Source of the DNA: JAFGRU01 sp963665915
GTDB lineage: Bacteria; Desulfobacterota; Desulfuromonadia; Desulfuromonadales; JAAYDE01
Length of the DNA: 64,000 bases
Direction: 5' to 3'
Assembly (NCBI GenBank): GCA_963665915.2
Contig: CAXXSG010000003.1
Span: forward strand, 186,001-250,000
Below are positions 9,290 to 17,384 of the stretch, piece after piece. The notes below the pieces were generated by a model. It was not told the origin of the DNA, ran no database searches, and saw only the letters and a list, made by a program, of their open reading frames with translations. Both the position numbers and the translations under genes were made by a program. Numbering within the stretch: position 1 is the first letter of the stretch; each line of letters begins with the position of its first letter.

Positions 9290-10102
9290 ATGGGATTCAA
9301 AGAGAATTTGTTGAAAAAGATGGACATTGAAAGTCTGGCTGAAAAGGTTTCCACCACCGTCGAACCCAAGGTGGATGCTGCCAACTTCGACAAGGACTTG
9401 GCCCGGCGACTGATCGAGATGGGGGGATTTTCCCATCTGGAACTCAAGGCTCGGAAATTGGAGCTATACATCCTTGAAAACGATGGGGACAAGAAAAAAA
9501 TCATCGTGTTGGACAACGCCCTGGACATTTACGACACGACGATCGACGATGTGGCCATGCGAAAAAGCCCCAAGCTCAAAGAGATTTTCAATCTCCGCAA
9601 TGCCAGAAAAATTCTGAGCGACAATGATGTGCTGGTCAGCGAACGAACCGAATCGGTGCGTATACTCAAAAAGATGCTGATTGATGGGTTGGACTTAACT
9701 TATACTCAAGCCGACATCGATGAGATTGCCAATGAAGGAGGCGCTTCGTTGGAAAGCGGTGATATTGACGGCGTAATGGAAAGCCTCGACTTCTTCGGCG
9801 AGATGCTGGGATTCCGCAAACCCCCGGAGATGTTCCAGTTCCCCCATGGTGAGGTTCGGGGAAACCTGGAAAGGGGTTCCGTTGGGGAGATGCAATTTGG
9901 TCCTGCCGTCATCTACGACGATACGCACAATTGCCTCAAATTCGTCGCCTCAACCACCGACAGCCGGAAAAACGACGAGTTGGGTCGCTATCTGCAGATA
10001 CTCAAGGGGGACATATCTGCAGATGCAAACGGTGTCGATGTGTTTTGGCGGCTCTCACAACTGGTTATGGAACGAAAACCGTTATTAAACGAAACCTCCT
10101 GA
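9290..10102 (+). CDS. Hypothetical protein, 270 aa
   Basis: I do not recognise this protein. It is a soluble, acidic 270-residue protein with no signal peptide or membrane segment. The N-terminal ~60 residues are charged and helical (KMDIESLAEKVSTTVEP). The middle (LDIYDTTIDDVAMRKSPKLKE) looks like a folded alpha/beta region. The C-terminal part has an RGNLERGSVGEMQFGP loop. It has normal codon use and a single long open frame. It begins the accessory region, is followed by a repeat copy at ~10150, and is 466 bases from the DAC-like gene, so an operon is unlikely. Confidence 0.7.
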   Translation: MGFKENLLKKMDIESLAEKVSTTVEPKVDAANFDKDLARRLIEMGGFSHLELKARKLELYILENDGDKKKIIVLDNALDIYDTTIDDVAMRKSPKLKEIFNLRNARKILSDNDVLVSERTESVRILKKMLIDGLDLTYTQADIDEIANEGGASLESGDIDGVMESLDFFGEMLGFRKPPEMFQFPHGEVRGNLERGSVGEMQFGPAVIYDDTHNCLKFVASTTDSRKNDELGRYLQILKGDISADANGVDVFWRLSQLVMERKPLLNETS

Positions 10103-10568
10103 TGAGTCGTTGAGGCTGTAGAGAACACCTGCGGTCCTACAAATCACTAGATAAACGACACAAAATTGGCTGCTCCGAATAAGGATCGGGCCTTTGGTCA
10201 TTTTTGCGGGTTTTAATCGAGCCCACTTGGGTCAAATTTCCTATAAAGCAAGGCTTTTTAAAATCTGGTCTTTTGCCCTCATTTTAGTCTGCGCAAAAAA
10301 TCTGCACTAGGCTTCTGGACAAGAATAATTTTGACTGGCTTTTTCTGACGGGGTAAATTGGAGGTATCTCAATTTGATAGATCTTTTCAAAGGGGCGGCA
10401 GGATGGGCCCAACTCGCAGACCCCTGAACCTTTTTTGGAACAGAATTACAACCACTGTTGTCGGCATGATTCCTACCAGTGGCGTTTCGTTTTTCGTTTT
10501 GTCCTGCAGGATGTTTAGATCCCGATCGCTAAACTTTAAATGGTTTAGTAGTTGCGGGAAGGCCAGAT
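10103..10568. repeat. Non-coding spacer with dispersed repeat copy (ATAAACGACAC type)
   Basis: No gene is supported. From about 10150 to 10250 the sequence aligns with ~13574-13677: shared blocks are ATAAACGACAC, an AAAATNGGC arm, GGTCATTTTTG or GTCATTTTTG, GGTTTTAA and CCTATAAA. In this copy the hairpin arms are degenerate. It lies just downstream of the unknown 270-aa gene, where a transcription terminator would be expected. Confidence 0.5.
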
Positions 10569-11855
10569 ATGCCGAAGTCAGCTTTCATTGCAATTGAAAA
10601 TAGCATATGTAATTTTCTTGGCGGCGCCAAAGTCGCGCTTGTAGAACTCGACAAAGGCGAGTCTAAACCGGCACCAGAGGGTTCGGGGGAATTTACAATT
10701 TCACTGGAGATCGACGAGATTGAATATTTGTTTCGAGCCCGCCGTGAGAAACTGGCTTTCACTGCCATGGAAAAAAATTTCATCAGCGAGCTACTCACCG
10801 CATACGTTGGACTGCTTTCAGGATTTTCAGCCAAGGGTTATGTGGCCCACTTTCGCACTGCATTACTGACATCGCTTACTGACATTGCTGTTGCCCGTTA
10901 CATCAGCGGTGATCTCAAAGGCGGTTTTTGGCCAGCCCAGAGTCTGATTCAGCTACTCAAGAACCTCTCATATCAACGTTACGAAGGTTCACCGGCAACA
11001 ACCGGTTTTCTTGTCTATCGTACTCAACTTAATGCCTTTTTAATGTCTTTGGAAAAAACTCGATACGACTGGCTCGATCTCGGTGACAACCGCCGACAGG
11101 TCACTTCCGAGTTCTTTCGCAATCCACTTTCGTACCGCTTCGTTGATGGCTATCGGGCACTTTTTGTCTGTGATATTTGCATGAGCGTCAAGGGAACGAT
11201 CCGCACCAGTGCTCCTGGACCAAGTGACAATATTGATCAACTAGCAAAGCGTGAAACCGTTTCGCTCTTGTCCAAAGCTGGCGAAGGTGCTTTTGCCGTG
11301 TATGTCAACAAGTCATCTGAAGTCGAAATTATACTCGACAGCGGTAAAATTCTCCTCTGGCGCAGGGGCTACTGGGGTATCTTCGATCCGGATATAATTC
11401 GTGAGTTTCTGAACGGCAAACTTGAAAAACGTTCCATTGAGGACTTGATATGGTCAATCTACGCTCTTTCCAAAGCGCGCCATGGTACGGTTGTCCTCAT
11501 TGCCGATAAACAGGCCGACCTAGCGTCTTTAGGTATAGGGTCCGTGGGAGCTCGAGATCCGCTCAGTCGTGCTCTGATAAAACATGTTTGTGGAACAAAG
11601 ATCGGGACCCTGAAACGTTCCGGCGAACTTAGCCGCATTCTTTCATCGGACGGAATGACAGTGATCAATCGTAAGGGTGAACTACTTGACACCGGAGTGA
11701 TCATCGATACCTCCAAAGCTCGCGATCTGGTAAGTGGTGGGGGCCGAACTACTGCTGCGACTGCCGCCTCACACTTTGGTCGCGTGATCAAGGTTTCCGA
11801 GGATGGTCCAGTGGAACTCTATTACGAAGGACGCAAAATCTACTGCTTTGGCTGA
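10569..11855 (+). CDS. Diadenylate cyclase (DisA_N/DAC)-like domain protein with N-terminal sensor-like region
   Basis: A 428-residue soluble protein. The C-terminal ~130 residues resemble the DAC/DisA nucleotide-binding fold in order: an ALSKARHGTVVLI strand, SDGMTVINRKGELLDTGV in place of the DGA motif strand, GGGRTTAATAAS where canonical enzymes have G-T-R-H-R-x-A, then VIKVSEDGPVELYYEGRKI closing the sheet. The catalytic DGA is thus DGM and the RHR triplet is replaced. The N-terminal ~290 residues are unrelated and may be a sensor domain of the kind known to precede DAC domains in predicted nucleotide-signalling proteins. GGGAAGG precedes the ATG. Whether it makes cyclic di-AMP, another nucleotide or only binds one is open. 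Confidence 0.7.
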   Translation: MPKSAFIAIENSICNFLGGAKVALVELDKGESKPAPEGSGEFTISLEIDEIEYLFRARREKLAFTAMEKNFISELLTAYVGLLSGFSAKGYVAHFRTALLTSLTDIAVARYISGDLKGGFWPAQSLIQLLKNLSYQRYEGSPATTGFLVYRTQLNAFLMSLEKTRYDWLDLGDNRRQVTSEFFRNPLSYRFVDGYRALFVCDICMSVKGTIRTSAPGPSDNIDQLAKRETVSLLSKAGEGAFAVYVNKSSEVEIILDSGKILLWRRGYWGIFDPDIIREFLNGKLEKRSIEDLIWSIYALSKARHGTVVLIADKQADLASLGIGSVGARDPLSRALIKHVCGTKIGTLKRSGELSRILSSDGMTVINRKGELLDTGVIIDTSKARDLVSGGGRTTAATAASHFGRVIKVSEDGPVELYYEGRKIYCFG

Positions 11856-12623
11856 ACCTCTTTTGACGTTTTTCCGCTTATCGTTCAACAAACAGACTTG
11901 GTAGTCTCATAACTTTATTGCCCCATATTGAGGGGCCGACAATGAAAAATTTCAGGTCATCCACAGGTACCCGCCGACATTTGAAGATCGATTATAATGA
12001 TTCCTAAATTAAACCATCCATAAGACGCAGAAATGGCCAGCCTCAAAATTGGGGTTGGCCATTCTTATTGACCAGGGGTTGTAATAATCCCGCTGACCTG
12101 CCACATTTCAACCTACTAAAACAATCTAAAACAACTTTTTAGACGTTAAGATTGTTCGCCAAGCTAGTTTCAACAACCCCTCTTTTCCCAGATTTCCTTG
12201 CGGATCAGGAGCGCGTTAAACTGTGTGCTTTTTTGCGAATGAATTTTTGTCATTGTGGCGGAATTAGCTTTTCTTGATAGGCTTTAGCTATCTAGGGACT
12301 ATTTAATTTCTGTTGGTAGCCGGTGCTGGGCTCCTCACAACCAGCGGAATGTACAGACACCCTTCGGGCACTCCCTATCCTCAGTGTTTTTCTAATTGGA
12401 TTGTGAAGCGAGTGGTGGAATTGCCGTATGAATAACCACAAGTGATGCACGACGTTAAAATGGGTTGCATAGTTTGAGAGGAAATGCTTTTTTTTATGTC
12501 GATGAACGCATAACCTTTTTTCAAAAGTCACCTTTACAAATCGGTGTTAATATTTTTGCAAAGGACTTGCCGAGCTAAAAAAATGGACACTTTTTTTCTA
12601 TTTTATATATAAGGAAACCCATT
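11856..12623. repeat. Non-coding spacer with hairpin and two dispersed repeat copies
   Basis: There is no supported gene in 768 AT-rich bases. A terminator-like hairpin sits at 12032-12063 (AATGGCCAGCC against GGTTGGCCATT) followed by CTTATT. Directly after it, 12074-12150 matches the repeat at ~8968. At ~12320-12390 lies CCAGCGGAATGTACAGAC followed by CCTTCGGGC, a match to copies near 39940 and 41140. The DAC-like gene is upstream and the TudS-like gene downstream. Confidence 0.5.
12032..12068 (+). terminator. GGCC-core hairpin after the DAC-like gene
   Basis: AATGGCCAGCC at 12032-12042 pairs, with G-T wobbles, with GGTTGGCCATT at 12053-12063. A short CTTATT tract follows. It is about 180 bases past the stop of the DAC-like gene and shares its AATGGCC...GGCCATT core with the hairpins at 13590 and 18297. 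Confidence 0.5.
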
Positions 12624-13226
12624 ATGAGCAAGAAAGATAAAAAAATCATTTTAGTTGCACAGTGTTTAATTAATCCATACTGTCGTGTTCATGTGCTTGG
12701 ACAGAATTTTCCCTTGTCACATGAATTAATGGATTATTTAATGAAATTACGGGTCGGTATTATCCAATACCCCTGTCCTGAAACAACCGCCATGGGATTA
12801 CAGCGAAATCCCCAGGGCAGACAGCAATATGACAACACATTTTTTCGTAATCATTGCAAAAATCTTCTACAAACTCCATTTCTTATGGTTGAGGAATTCC
12901 TGAGGAATGGCTATCGTCTGGCAGCTTACATCGGTCTGTACAACAGCCCGACCTGCGGGATTCACTGGGGCAAGCACAAGGTGAACAGATATCATACAGA
13001 ATCGCCCATGCCGGTGAATAATCCTGGGACTGATGATCCTGTACTAATGGGTATTATGGCCGAAATCCTATCTGAAAAATTTCATGCCTTGAATATGGAT
13101 GTTCCCTTTCTTGAATTACCGATTCAACAACCACCGGAATCGGAACAGCGGACCAAGTTCTGGCTTGATCTAAAGCATTTGGTGGAACCACGCAATCCTG
13201 AATATATGACATCGACTCAAAATTGA
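12624..13226 (+). CDS. TudS-related putative desulfidase (DUF523-like, CD3072 family)
   Basis: A 200-residue cytoplasmic protein. Three conserved cysteine contexts are visible: VAQCLINPYCRV near the N-terminus, IQYPCPETTAMGL in the middle and NSPTCGIHWG near residue 110. This pattern belongs to the DUF523/TudS superfamily, whose characterised members use a 4Fe-4S cluster bound by three cysteines to remove sulfur from thiouracil. The spacing (QxPCPExxxxGLxRxPxGxxQY) is that of the TudS-related CD3072 subfamily, not TudS itself, so the substrate is uncertain. TAAGGAAAC precedes the ATG. It stands alone between AT-rich spacers. Confidence 0.75.
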   Translation: MSKKDKKIILVAQCLINPYCRVHVLGQNFPLSHELMDYLMKLRVGIIQYPCPETTAMGLQRNPQGRQQYDNTFFRNHCKNLLQTPFLMVEEFLRNGYRLAAYIGLYNSPTCGIHWGKHKVNRYHTESPMPVNNPGTDDPVLMGIMAEILSEKFHALNMDVPFLELPIQQPPESEQRTKFWLDLKHLVEPRNPEYMTSTQN

Positions 13227-13746
13227 AAAATGGACTGTTTCTCGAAACTGACCGTCTTTTTCATATGGAGAATAGAATGTAAGGGAGTTTGCCTTTCATA
13301 CAGGGCATAAAGATGTACTTTTGATGGGCTTGAAATTGTCTATTCTTTACACCACTAAGGTGTCGGACCAAGCAAAACCACGCAAAACCTTGTAAATAAT
13401 ATCAAATTTCTTTCTTGACCCCTAAAAACTGCTCTTAGCGAGTTCATTTTAATATCAAAATGAGCTTTCTAAGGGAAATACGACCACACTTGAATTTTAC
13501 GTTATAATTTTCAACCATCCAAAGGAAGCGGATAATACCGCTTATTTGGGGTGTTAGTTTTTTTATAAATTACTACATAAACGACACCAAAATGGCCCAT
13601 TCGGAGACGGAGTGGGCCATTTGTCATTTTTGAGGTTTTAAATTGAATTCAGATCAATCGAAAGTCCTATAAACCAGGGTTTGTAATAATTCCGTGTTTT
13701 TGCGTATCTGGAGCCTTCAAAAGATTGCGAGAGGATAAATAGTAAA
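13227..13746. repeat. Non-coding spacer with best-preserved copy of the hairpin repeat
   Basis: No gene found. The copy at ~13574-13700 combines the ATAAACGACACC block, a strong AATGGCCC hairpin, GTCATTTTTGAGGTTTTAA, CCTATAAACCAGGG and TTGTAATAATTCC. It therefore links the parts seen separately near 10150 and near 8968 and 12074. The right edge of the spacer is the TAGTAAA target duplication of the IS1595-family element. Confidence 0.5.
13590..13627 (+). terminator. GGCC-core hairpin within dispersed repeat
   Basis: AAATGGCCCATT (13590-13601) pairs with AGTGGGCCATTT (13611-13622) around a GGAGACGG loop. GTCATTTTTG follows. It is about 360 bases past the TudS-like gene and could end transcripts on either strand. 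Confidence 0.55.
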
Positions 13747-13750
13747 GGCA

Positions 13751-13967
13751 CTAGACCATCAGCATCGGGTTATGACGGATCATTTGACGAAGTTCCGGGC
13801 GTAATTGCTGGGGTGACTTATTGTAACGCCACTCGCATTCTTTGAGGTGCAGCACGAAGTTTTTCTTAACCCCGTTGAACTTCGTCCACCGTCGTTTGGT
13901 AAAACTCCAGAAGGCCTCGATCCCATTGATGTGGACGCCTTTGGAGACAAAATGTTTGCTCTTATTG
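13751..13967 (-). pseudogene. IS1595-family transposase, C-terminal part (split gene)
   Basis: This is the 3' portion of the split transposase. It carries NKSKHFVSKGVHINGIEAFW and SFTKRRWTKFNGV, the block holding the last catalytic residues of the ISXO2-like DDE domain (HINGxExxW). The stop codon lies within the terminal inverted repeat. Joined to the N-terminal part at 16924 the frame is kept exactly: 461 plus 217 bases is 226 codons. A methionine-initiated reading that starts inside the IS3 end is an artefact of the insertion. Confidence 0.9.
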
Positions 13968-14057
13968 AGAGGTGGCCCCAGGAATTTGAACAAAGCTATA
14001 AGTGGATAAGCCTTCCAAACTCAGGCATATTAATGCCATGAAAGAGAGGAGCTTATC

Positions 14058-14360
14058 ATGAGTAGACGACCCCGGCGGAATCATTCACCGGCATTCAAGT
14101 CCAAAGTGGCTCTGGCTTCCATCAAGGGAGAACAGACGGTTACCGAGCTGTCGCAGAAATTTGATGTTCACCCCAATCAGATCACGCAATGGAAGAACCA
14201 GTTGCAGGAACAAGCCGCATCGGTTTTTGAAGGAGGGGCATCCAAAGAACCCCCGGTTGACGTGAAGACCCTCCATGCCAAAATCGGTGAGTTGACCCTG
14301 GAGAATGATTTTTTAGAAGGCGCGCTCACCAAGGCGGGATTGTTGAGCGCAAAGAAATGA
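14058..14360 (+). CDS. IS3-family transposase OrfA
   Basis: A 100-residue protein with an N-terminal helix-turn-helix of the transposase_8/HTH_Tnp_1 type (KVALASIKGEQTVTELSQKFDVHPNQI) and a C-terminal leucine-rich coiled coil (LHAKIGELTLENDFLEGAL). It would bind the terminal repeats and partner with OrfB. It ends in an ATGA overlap with orfB, so OrfB may be made by reinitiation, or by frameshifting as in other IS3 elements. Confidence 0.92.
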   Translation: MSRRPRRNHSPAFKSKVALASIKGEQTVTELSQKFDVHPNQITQWKNQLQEQAASVFEGGASKEPPVDVKTLHAKIGELTLENDFLEGALTKAGLLSAKK

Positions 14361-14720
14361 TCGACCGTAACCACCCGCTGCCGATCAGCAAGCAGACCAA
14401 GGCAGTCGGGATCAGCCGTAGCAGCGTGTATTATCTGCCCCGGCCTGTTTCAGGGGTTGAGCTGGAACTGATGCGGCAGATTGATCGGCTGCATCTGGAC
14501 TATCCATTTGCCGGATCGCGCATGCTCCGGGATCTGTTACGACAGGATGGCTTCAAGGTCGGTCGTAAGCATGTTGCGACCTTGATGAAGCGTATGGGGA
14601 TTGAAGCCTTGTACCGCAAACCGCGCACCACGAAGCCGGGAGCAGGGCACAAGGTTTATCCCTACCTTTTGCGCAATCTGTCGATAGACCGCCCCAACCA
14701 GGTCTGGGCGATGGATATCA
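14357..14720 (+). CDS. IS3-family transposase OrfB, 5' exon (interrupted by group II intron)
   Basis: The first 121 codons of the DDE integrase. They carry the HTH_21-type region (LHLDYPFAGSRMLRDLLR, HVATLMKRMGIEALYRKP) and end at RPNQVWAMDI, whose aspartate is the first DDE residue. The reading frame then enters the intron at 14721 and stops seven codons later. Ligated to 16393 it gives DITYIPMARGF, the expected family sequence, and a 275-residue product. Confidence 0.9.
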
Positions 14721-15235
14721 GTGTGCCGCAGCAAGCGGCGTAAGAGATGAGGGTTTGGCCCCTCGCAATCGGCTTGCAGGAGCGGGTTGCAAACCACCAT
14801 AAGCGGCGTTGGTCAAAAGCCAGGGTCGTGAGCGTTATGGAAAAGGTGCCACAAGGCATCAGGTGTGGATCAAGGAAGGCGAACAACCGTGAACTGCCGT
14901 TCAAGTGTCGAAAGTGCTCAGATGACATCAAAACCGGGGAGTGATGTTGCCCCGCGATCAGTTTGGCCGTTACCTGCTTACGGGCCAAGTGGTGTCCGGC
15001 ATAGAGGCAGCGCCAGCCTGATTCGGGCTCTTATGTTGAACTGCGGGAACCTTCGGTGGCGATGTGAAGCGAAAGGCACAAGCTCAGAAAGCGAGGCCGA
15101 CAGTAGCGATGCACCACCAAGGGACGGAGCAGCTCGTAGTAGTGTTGAAGCCGCTGTAATGGCGGCTGAGCGAAGGGGCTGCATCATCCGGGCATGGGAT
15201 AGTATCAACCGTGCAAGCGGGAGGAGTATTGTCCA

Positions 15236-16315
15236 ATGACCAAGTCTTATGACATTCCCAAGAAGCTTGTTTGGGAAGCCTATTTGAGTGTTAAAGCAAA
15301 CGGAGGATCAGCGGGAATCGACCGTGAATCACTGGAAAAGTTCGAGGGGAACCTGAGCAAAAACCTGTACAAGCTCTGGAACCGTATGTGTTCTGGAAGC
15401 TATTTTCCGCCGCCGGTTAAAGCCGTGCCTATCCCGAAGAAGTCTGGCGGGGTGCGCATGCTGGGTGTGCCGACGGTGGCTGACAGAGTGGCGCAGACAG
15501 TGGTGAAGCAATTGCTTGAGCCAGTCATTGATCCGATATTTCATGCCAATTCCTATGGCTATCGTCCCGGGCGGTCAGCGCACGATGCGATTGCGATGGT
15601 GAGGCGGCGGTGCTGGGAATATGACTGGGTGGTTGAGTTCGATATCAAGGGTCTGTTTGATAACATCGACCACGAATTACTTATGCGTGGGCTCAGGAAA
15701 CACTGCCAGACGCCATGGGTCTTGCTGTATGTTGAGCGTTGGCTGACTGCGCCAATGCAAATGCCGGAGGGCAAGCTTGTGGAGAGGAAGCGCGGAACCC
15801 CCCAAGGGGGTGTAGTCAGTCCTCTGCTGGCCAATCTATTTCTACACTATGCGTTTGACAACTGGTTAGGTCGTCAGCTACGGAGCGTGCGCTTTTGCCG
15901 CTATGCGGACGATGGTGTTGTGCACTGCCGGAGTCTGGCGCAGGCCAGATTTGCCTTGGCCAAGGTTGGTGAGCGGTTTCGTCAGTGCGGACTTGAACTG
16001 CATCCCGAGAAAACCCGGATCGTGTACTGCAAGGACATCAATCGGCAGGAAGATTTCCCATGTGTGCAATTTACGTTTCTTGGCTACACGTTCCGCCCGC
16101 GCAAAGCCGTGGATAAGTATGGCCGATTCTACGAATCGGCGATGTCTGCCGTGTGGAAACACCTGAATGACTATCTGACGCGCTGGCTGATGCGCAAGAA
16201 CAAACGTCTGGCTCGGCATAAAACACGAGCGCGGCATGCCCTCGGGCGACTTGCGTTGAAGTTTCAAGATGTCTTCTGGCATTGGAAATTGGGGTGCTTA
16301 CCAAAGGCTGGATGA
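15236..16315 (+). CDS. ltrA: Group II intron reverse transcriptase/maturase, internally shortened
   Basis: A 359-residue intron-encoded protein. The RT domain is complete: RMLGVPTVADRVAQT, FDIKGLFDNIDHE, GTPQGGVVSPLLANLFL and CRYADDGVVHC with the catalytic aspartates. In related proteins FLGYTFRPRKAVDKYGR is followed by about 55-60 residues, including the NPIIRGWxxYYG segment of maturase domain X, before the YGRFYxSAM block. Here DKYGR runs straight into FYESAMSAVWKHLN, so an in-frame deletion between two YGR-coding repeats is likely. The usual length is about 420. No HNH endonuclease is seen. Reverse transcription may persist, but maturase activity is doubtful. Confidence 0.88.
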   Translation: MTKSYDIPKKLVWEAYLSVKANGGSAGIDRESLEKFEGNLSKNLYKLWNRMCSGSYFPPPVKAVPIPKKSGGVRMLGVPTVADRVAQTVVKQLLEPVIDPIFHANSYGYRPGRSAHDAIAMVRRRCWEYDWVVEFDIKGLFDNIDHELLMRGLRKHCQTPWVLLYVERWLTAPMQMPEGKLVERKRGTPQGGVVSPLLANLFLHYAFDNWLGRQLRSVRFCRYADDGVVHCRSLAQARFALAKVGERFRQCGLELHPEKTRIVYCKDINRQEDFPCVQFTFLGYTFRPRKAVDKYGRFYESAMSAVWKHLNDYLTRWLMRKNKRLARHKTRARHALGRLALKFQDVFWHWKLGCLPKAG

Positions 16316-16318
16316 TGG

Positions 16319-16392
16319 GAGCCGGATGAGTCGAGAGGCTCACGTCCGGTTCTGCGAGGGGCTGCAGGTGAAACTCCTGCGGTCTACTCACC
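16319..16392 (+). ncRNA. Group II intron domains V and VI
   Basis: Domain V at 16319-16352 is a 34-nt hairpin with an AGC-containing lower stem, a bulge, and an upper stem closed by GAGA. Domain VI follows, with a GCAGG/CCTGC stem, and ends in CTACTCACC at the splice site. These are the catalytic centre and branch-point domains of the intron RNA. Confidence 0.85.
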
Positions 16393-16856
16393 CATACATC
16401 CCGATGGCCCGAGGCTTTGTCTATCTGGCTGCGGTCGTCGATTGGTACACCCGGCGGGTTTTGTCGTGGAAAGTCTCGATCACCATGGATACGCACTTCT
16501 GCCTGGAGGCCGTTGAAGACGCCCTGGCGCAATACGGGACACCAGAGATCATGAATACCGATCAGGGGAGCCAATTTACCTCGCAGGCGTTTACAGAACT
16601 GCTCAAAAAGAACGACATCCGTATCAGTATGGACGGCAAAGGATCTTGGCGGGACAATGTTTTTGTTGAACGGCTGTGGCGATCAGTCAAATATGAAGAT
16701 ATTTATCTCAGGGCTTATGAATCAGCAGCAGCAGTAAGAGCAGGTCTGAAGCGCTACTTCAACTTTTACAACAGGCGGAGACCGCATTCGAGTCTTGACG
16801 GTCGAACCCCGGATCAGATTTATTTTGACATGCTGCCGCAGATTAAGGCAGCTTAA
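16393..16856 (+). CDS. IS3-family transposase OrfB, 3' exon
   Basis: This is the remainder of the rve/DDE domain after the intron. It begins in the codon for threonine of DITYIPMARGF. The second catalytic aspartate is in NTDQGSQFTS and the glutamate is in DNVFVERLWRSVKYEDIYL, followed by FYNRRRPHSSLDGRTP, the family's C-terminal signature. An open frame extends upstream into the intron to 16269, but that part is intron sequence and not protein. The element ends 64 bases after the stop. Confidence 0.9.
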
Positions 16857-16923
16857 ACGAGGAAGGTGACGATCCACTTATAAAGTGGAATTCTCTGTTC
16901 AAACAAACGGAGCCACCTCTTTG

Positions 16924-17384
16924 ATCCGCAAGTGTTTGTCGTAACCGACATCAACCAGGCCATCATATCCTCGCCAACCGTCGGTCAGGACAACGCTTTC
17001 GGGACTAACTCTGCCTCGAACGATCTTTTGTAATGTCTTGGCAGAACAGTTACTTACCAGTTCTGTATAAATTCGCCCGTCACGTTCGTAAATGCCAAAG
17101 ACGGGTTGCTTGGTTGACCCTCGACCGCGTTTGCGTGGTCCAGGTCGGCCACGAACGCGGGTTGGACCGAAGAAGCTTTCATCGAGTTCAACCACACCGA
17201 CAAATTGGCCCATTTCTCTGGTTTGAAACTCATGGATCAGATGTCGGAATGTACCATAGTAACGGTTGATCGTCTTGCGATAATGACACAAAAGCTGCGC
17301 CGTTTTCGTGACATCAATATCGAGACAGAAGCACTCAATAATTTTTTCAACCTTGTAACTGCTTAACTTACTGTTCTTAAACAT
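16924..17384 (-). pseudogene. IS1595-family transposase, N-terminal part (split gene)
   Basis: The first ~154 codons of the ISXO2-like transposase. They hold VVELDESFFGPTRVRGRPGPRKRGRG with the first catalytic aspartate region, VFGIYERDGRIYTELV, and VLTDGWRGYDGLV with the second aspartate. The frame runs into IS3 sequence after HLRI and ends artificially eleven codons later inside the IS3 end. The short N-terminus lacks the zinc ribbon of longer IS1595 transposases. Confidence 0.9.

Larger units (their letters stand above)
14721..16392 (+). mobile_element. Group II intron inserted in IS3 orfB
   Basis: The 5' end is GTGTG at 14721, fitting the GUGYG consensus. Domain V is the 34-nt hairpin at 16319-16352, with paired GAGCCGGA/TCCGGTTC arms that include the AGC triad and a GAGA tetraloop. 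A domain VI-like stem (GCAGG/CCTGC, 16364-16380) follows, and the 3' end is CTACTCACC. The 3' boundary at 16392 is set by the orfB frame and could shift by a base. The encoded reverse transcriptase has YADD. The intron is in the same strand as orfB, so splicing would restore the transposase. Confidence 0.88.
13968..16920 (+). mobile_element. IS3-family insertion sequence carrying a group II intron
   Basis: The ends are imperfect 25-base inverted repeats: 13968-13992 against 16896-16920, both starting AGAGGTGGC and both ending TTTGAACA, 19 of 25 matching. The 3-base duplication TTG at 13965-13967 and 16921-16923 is typical of IS3 elements, and removing the element plus one TTG restores the IS1595 transposase frame. 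It contains orfA, orfB in two exons and the intron. Without the intron it is about 1.28 kb, the usual size for the family. Confidence 0.9.

Noticed and set aside
12292..12531. 79-codon minus-strand frame in the spacer before the TudS-like gene
   Set aside because: It spans a dispersed repeat copy, has atypical composition and lacks any homology or ribosome site.
16269..16392. Upstream extension of the second IS3 orfB part as a separate gene start
   Set aside because: These bases are the intron's domain V/VI and the end of its RT gene; the frame is open only by chance.
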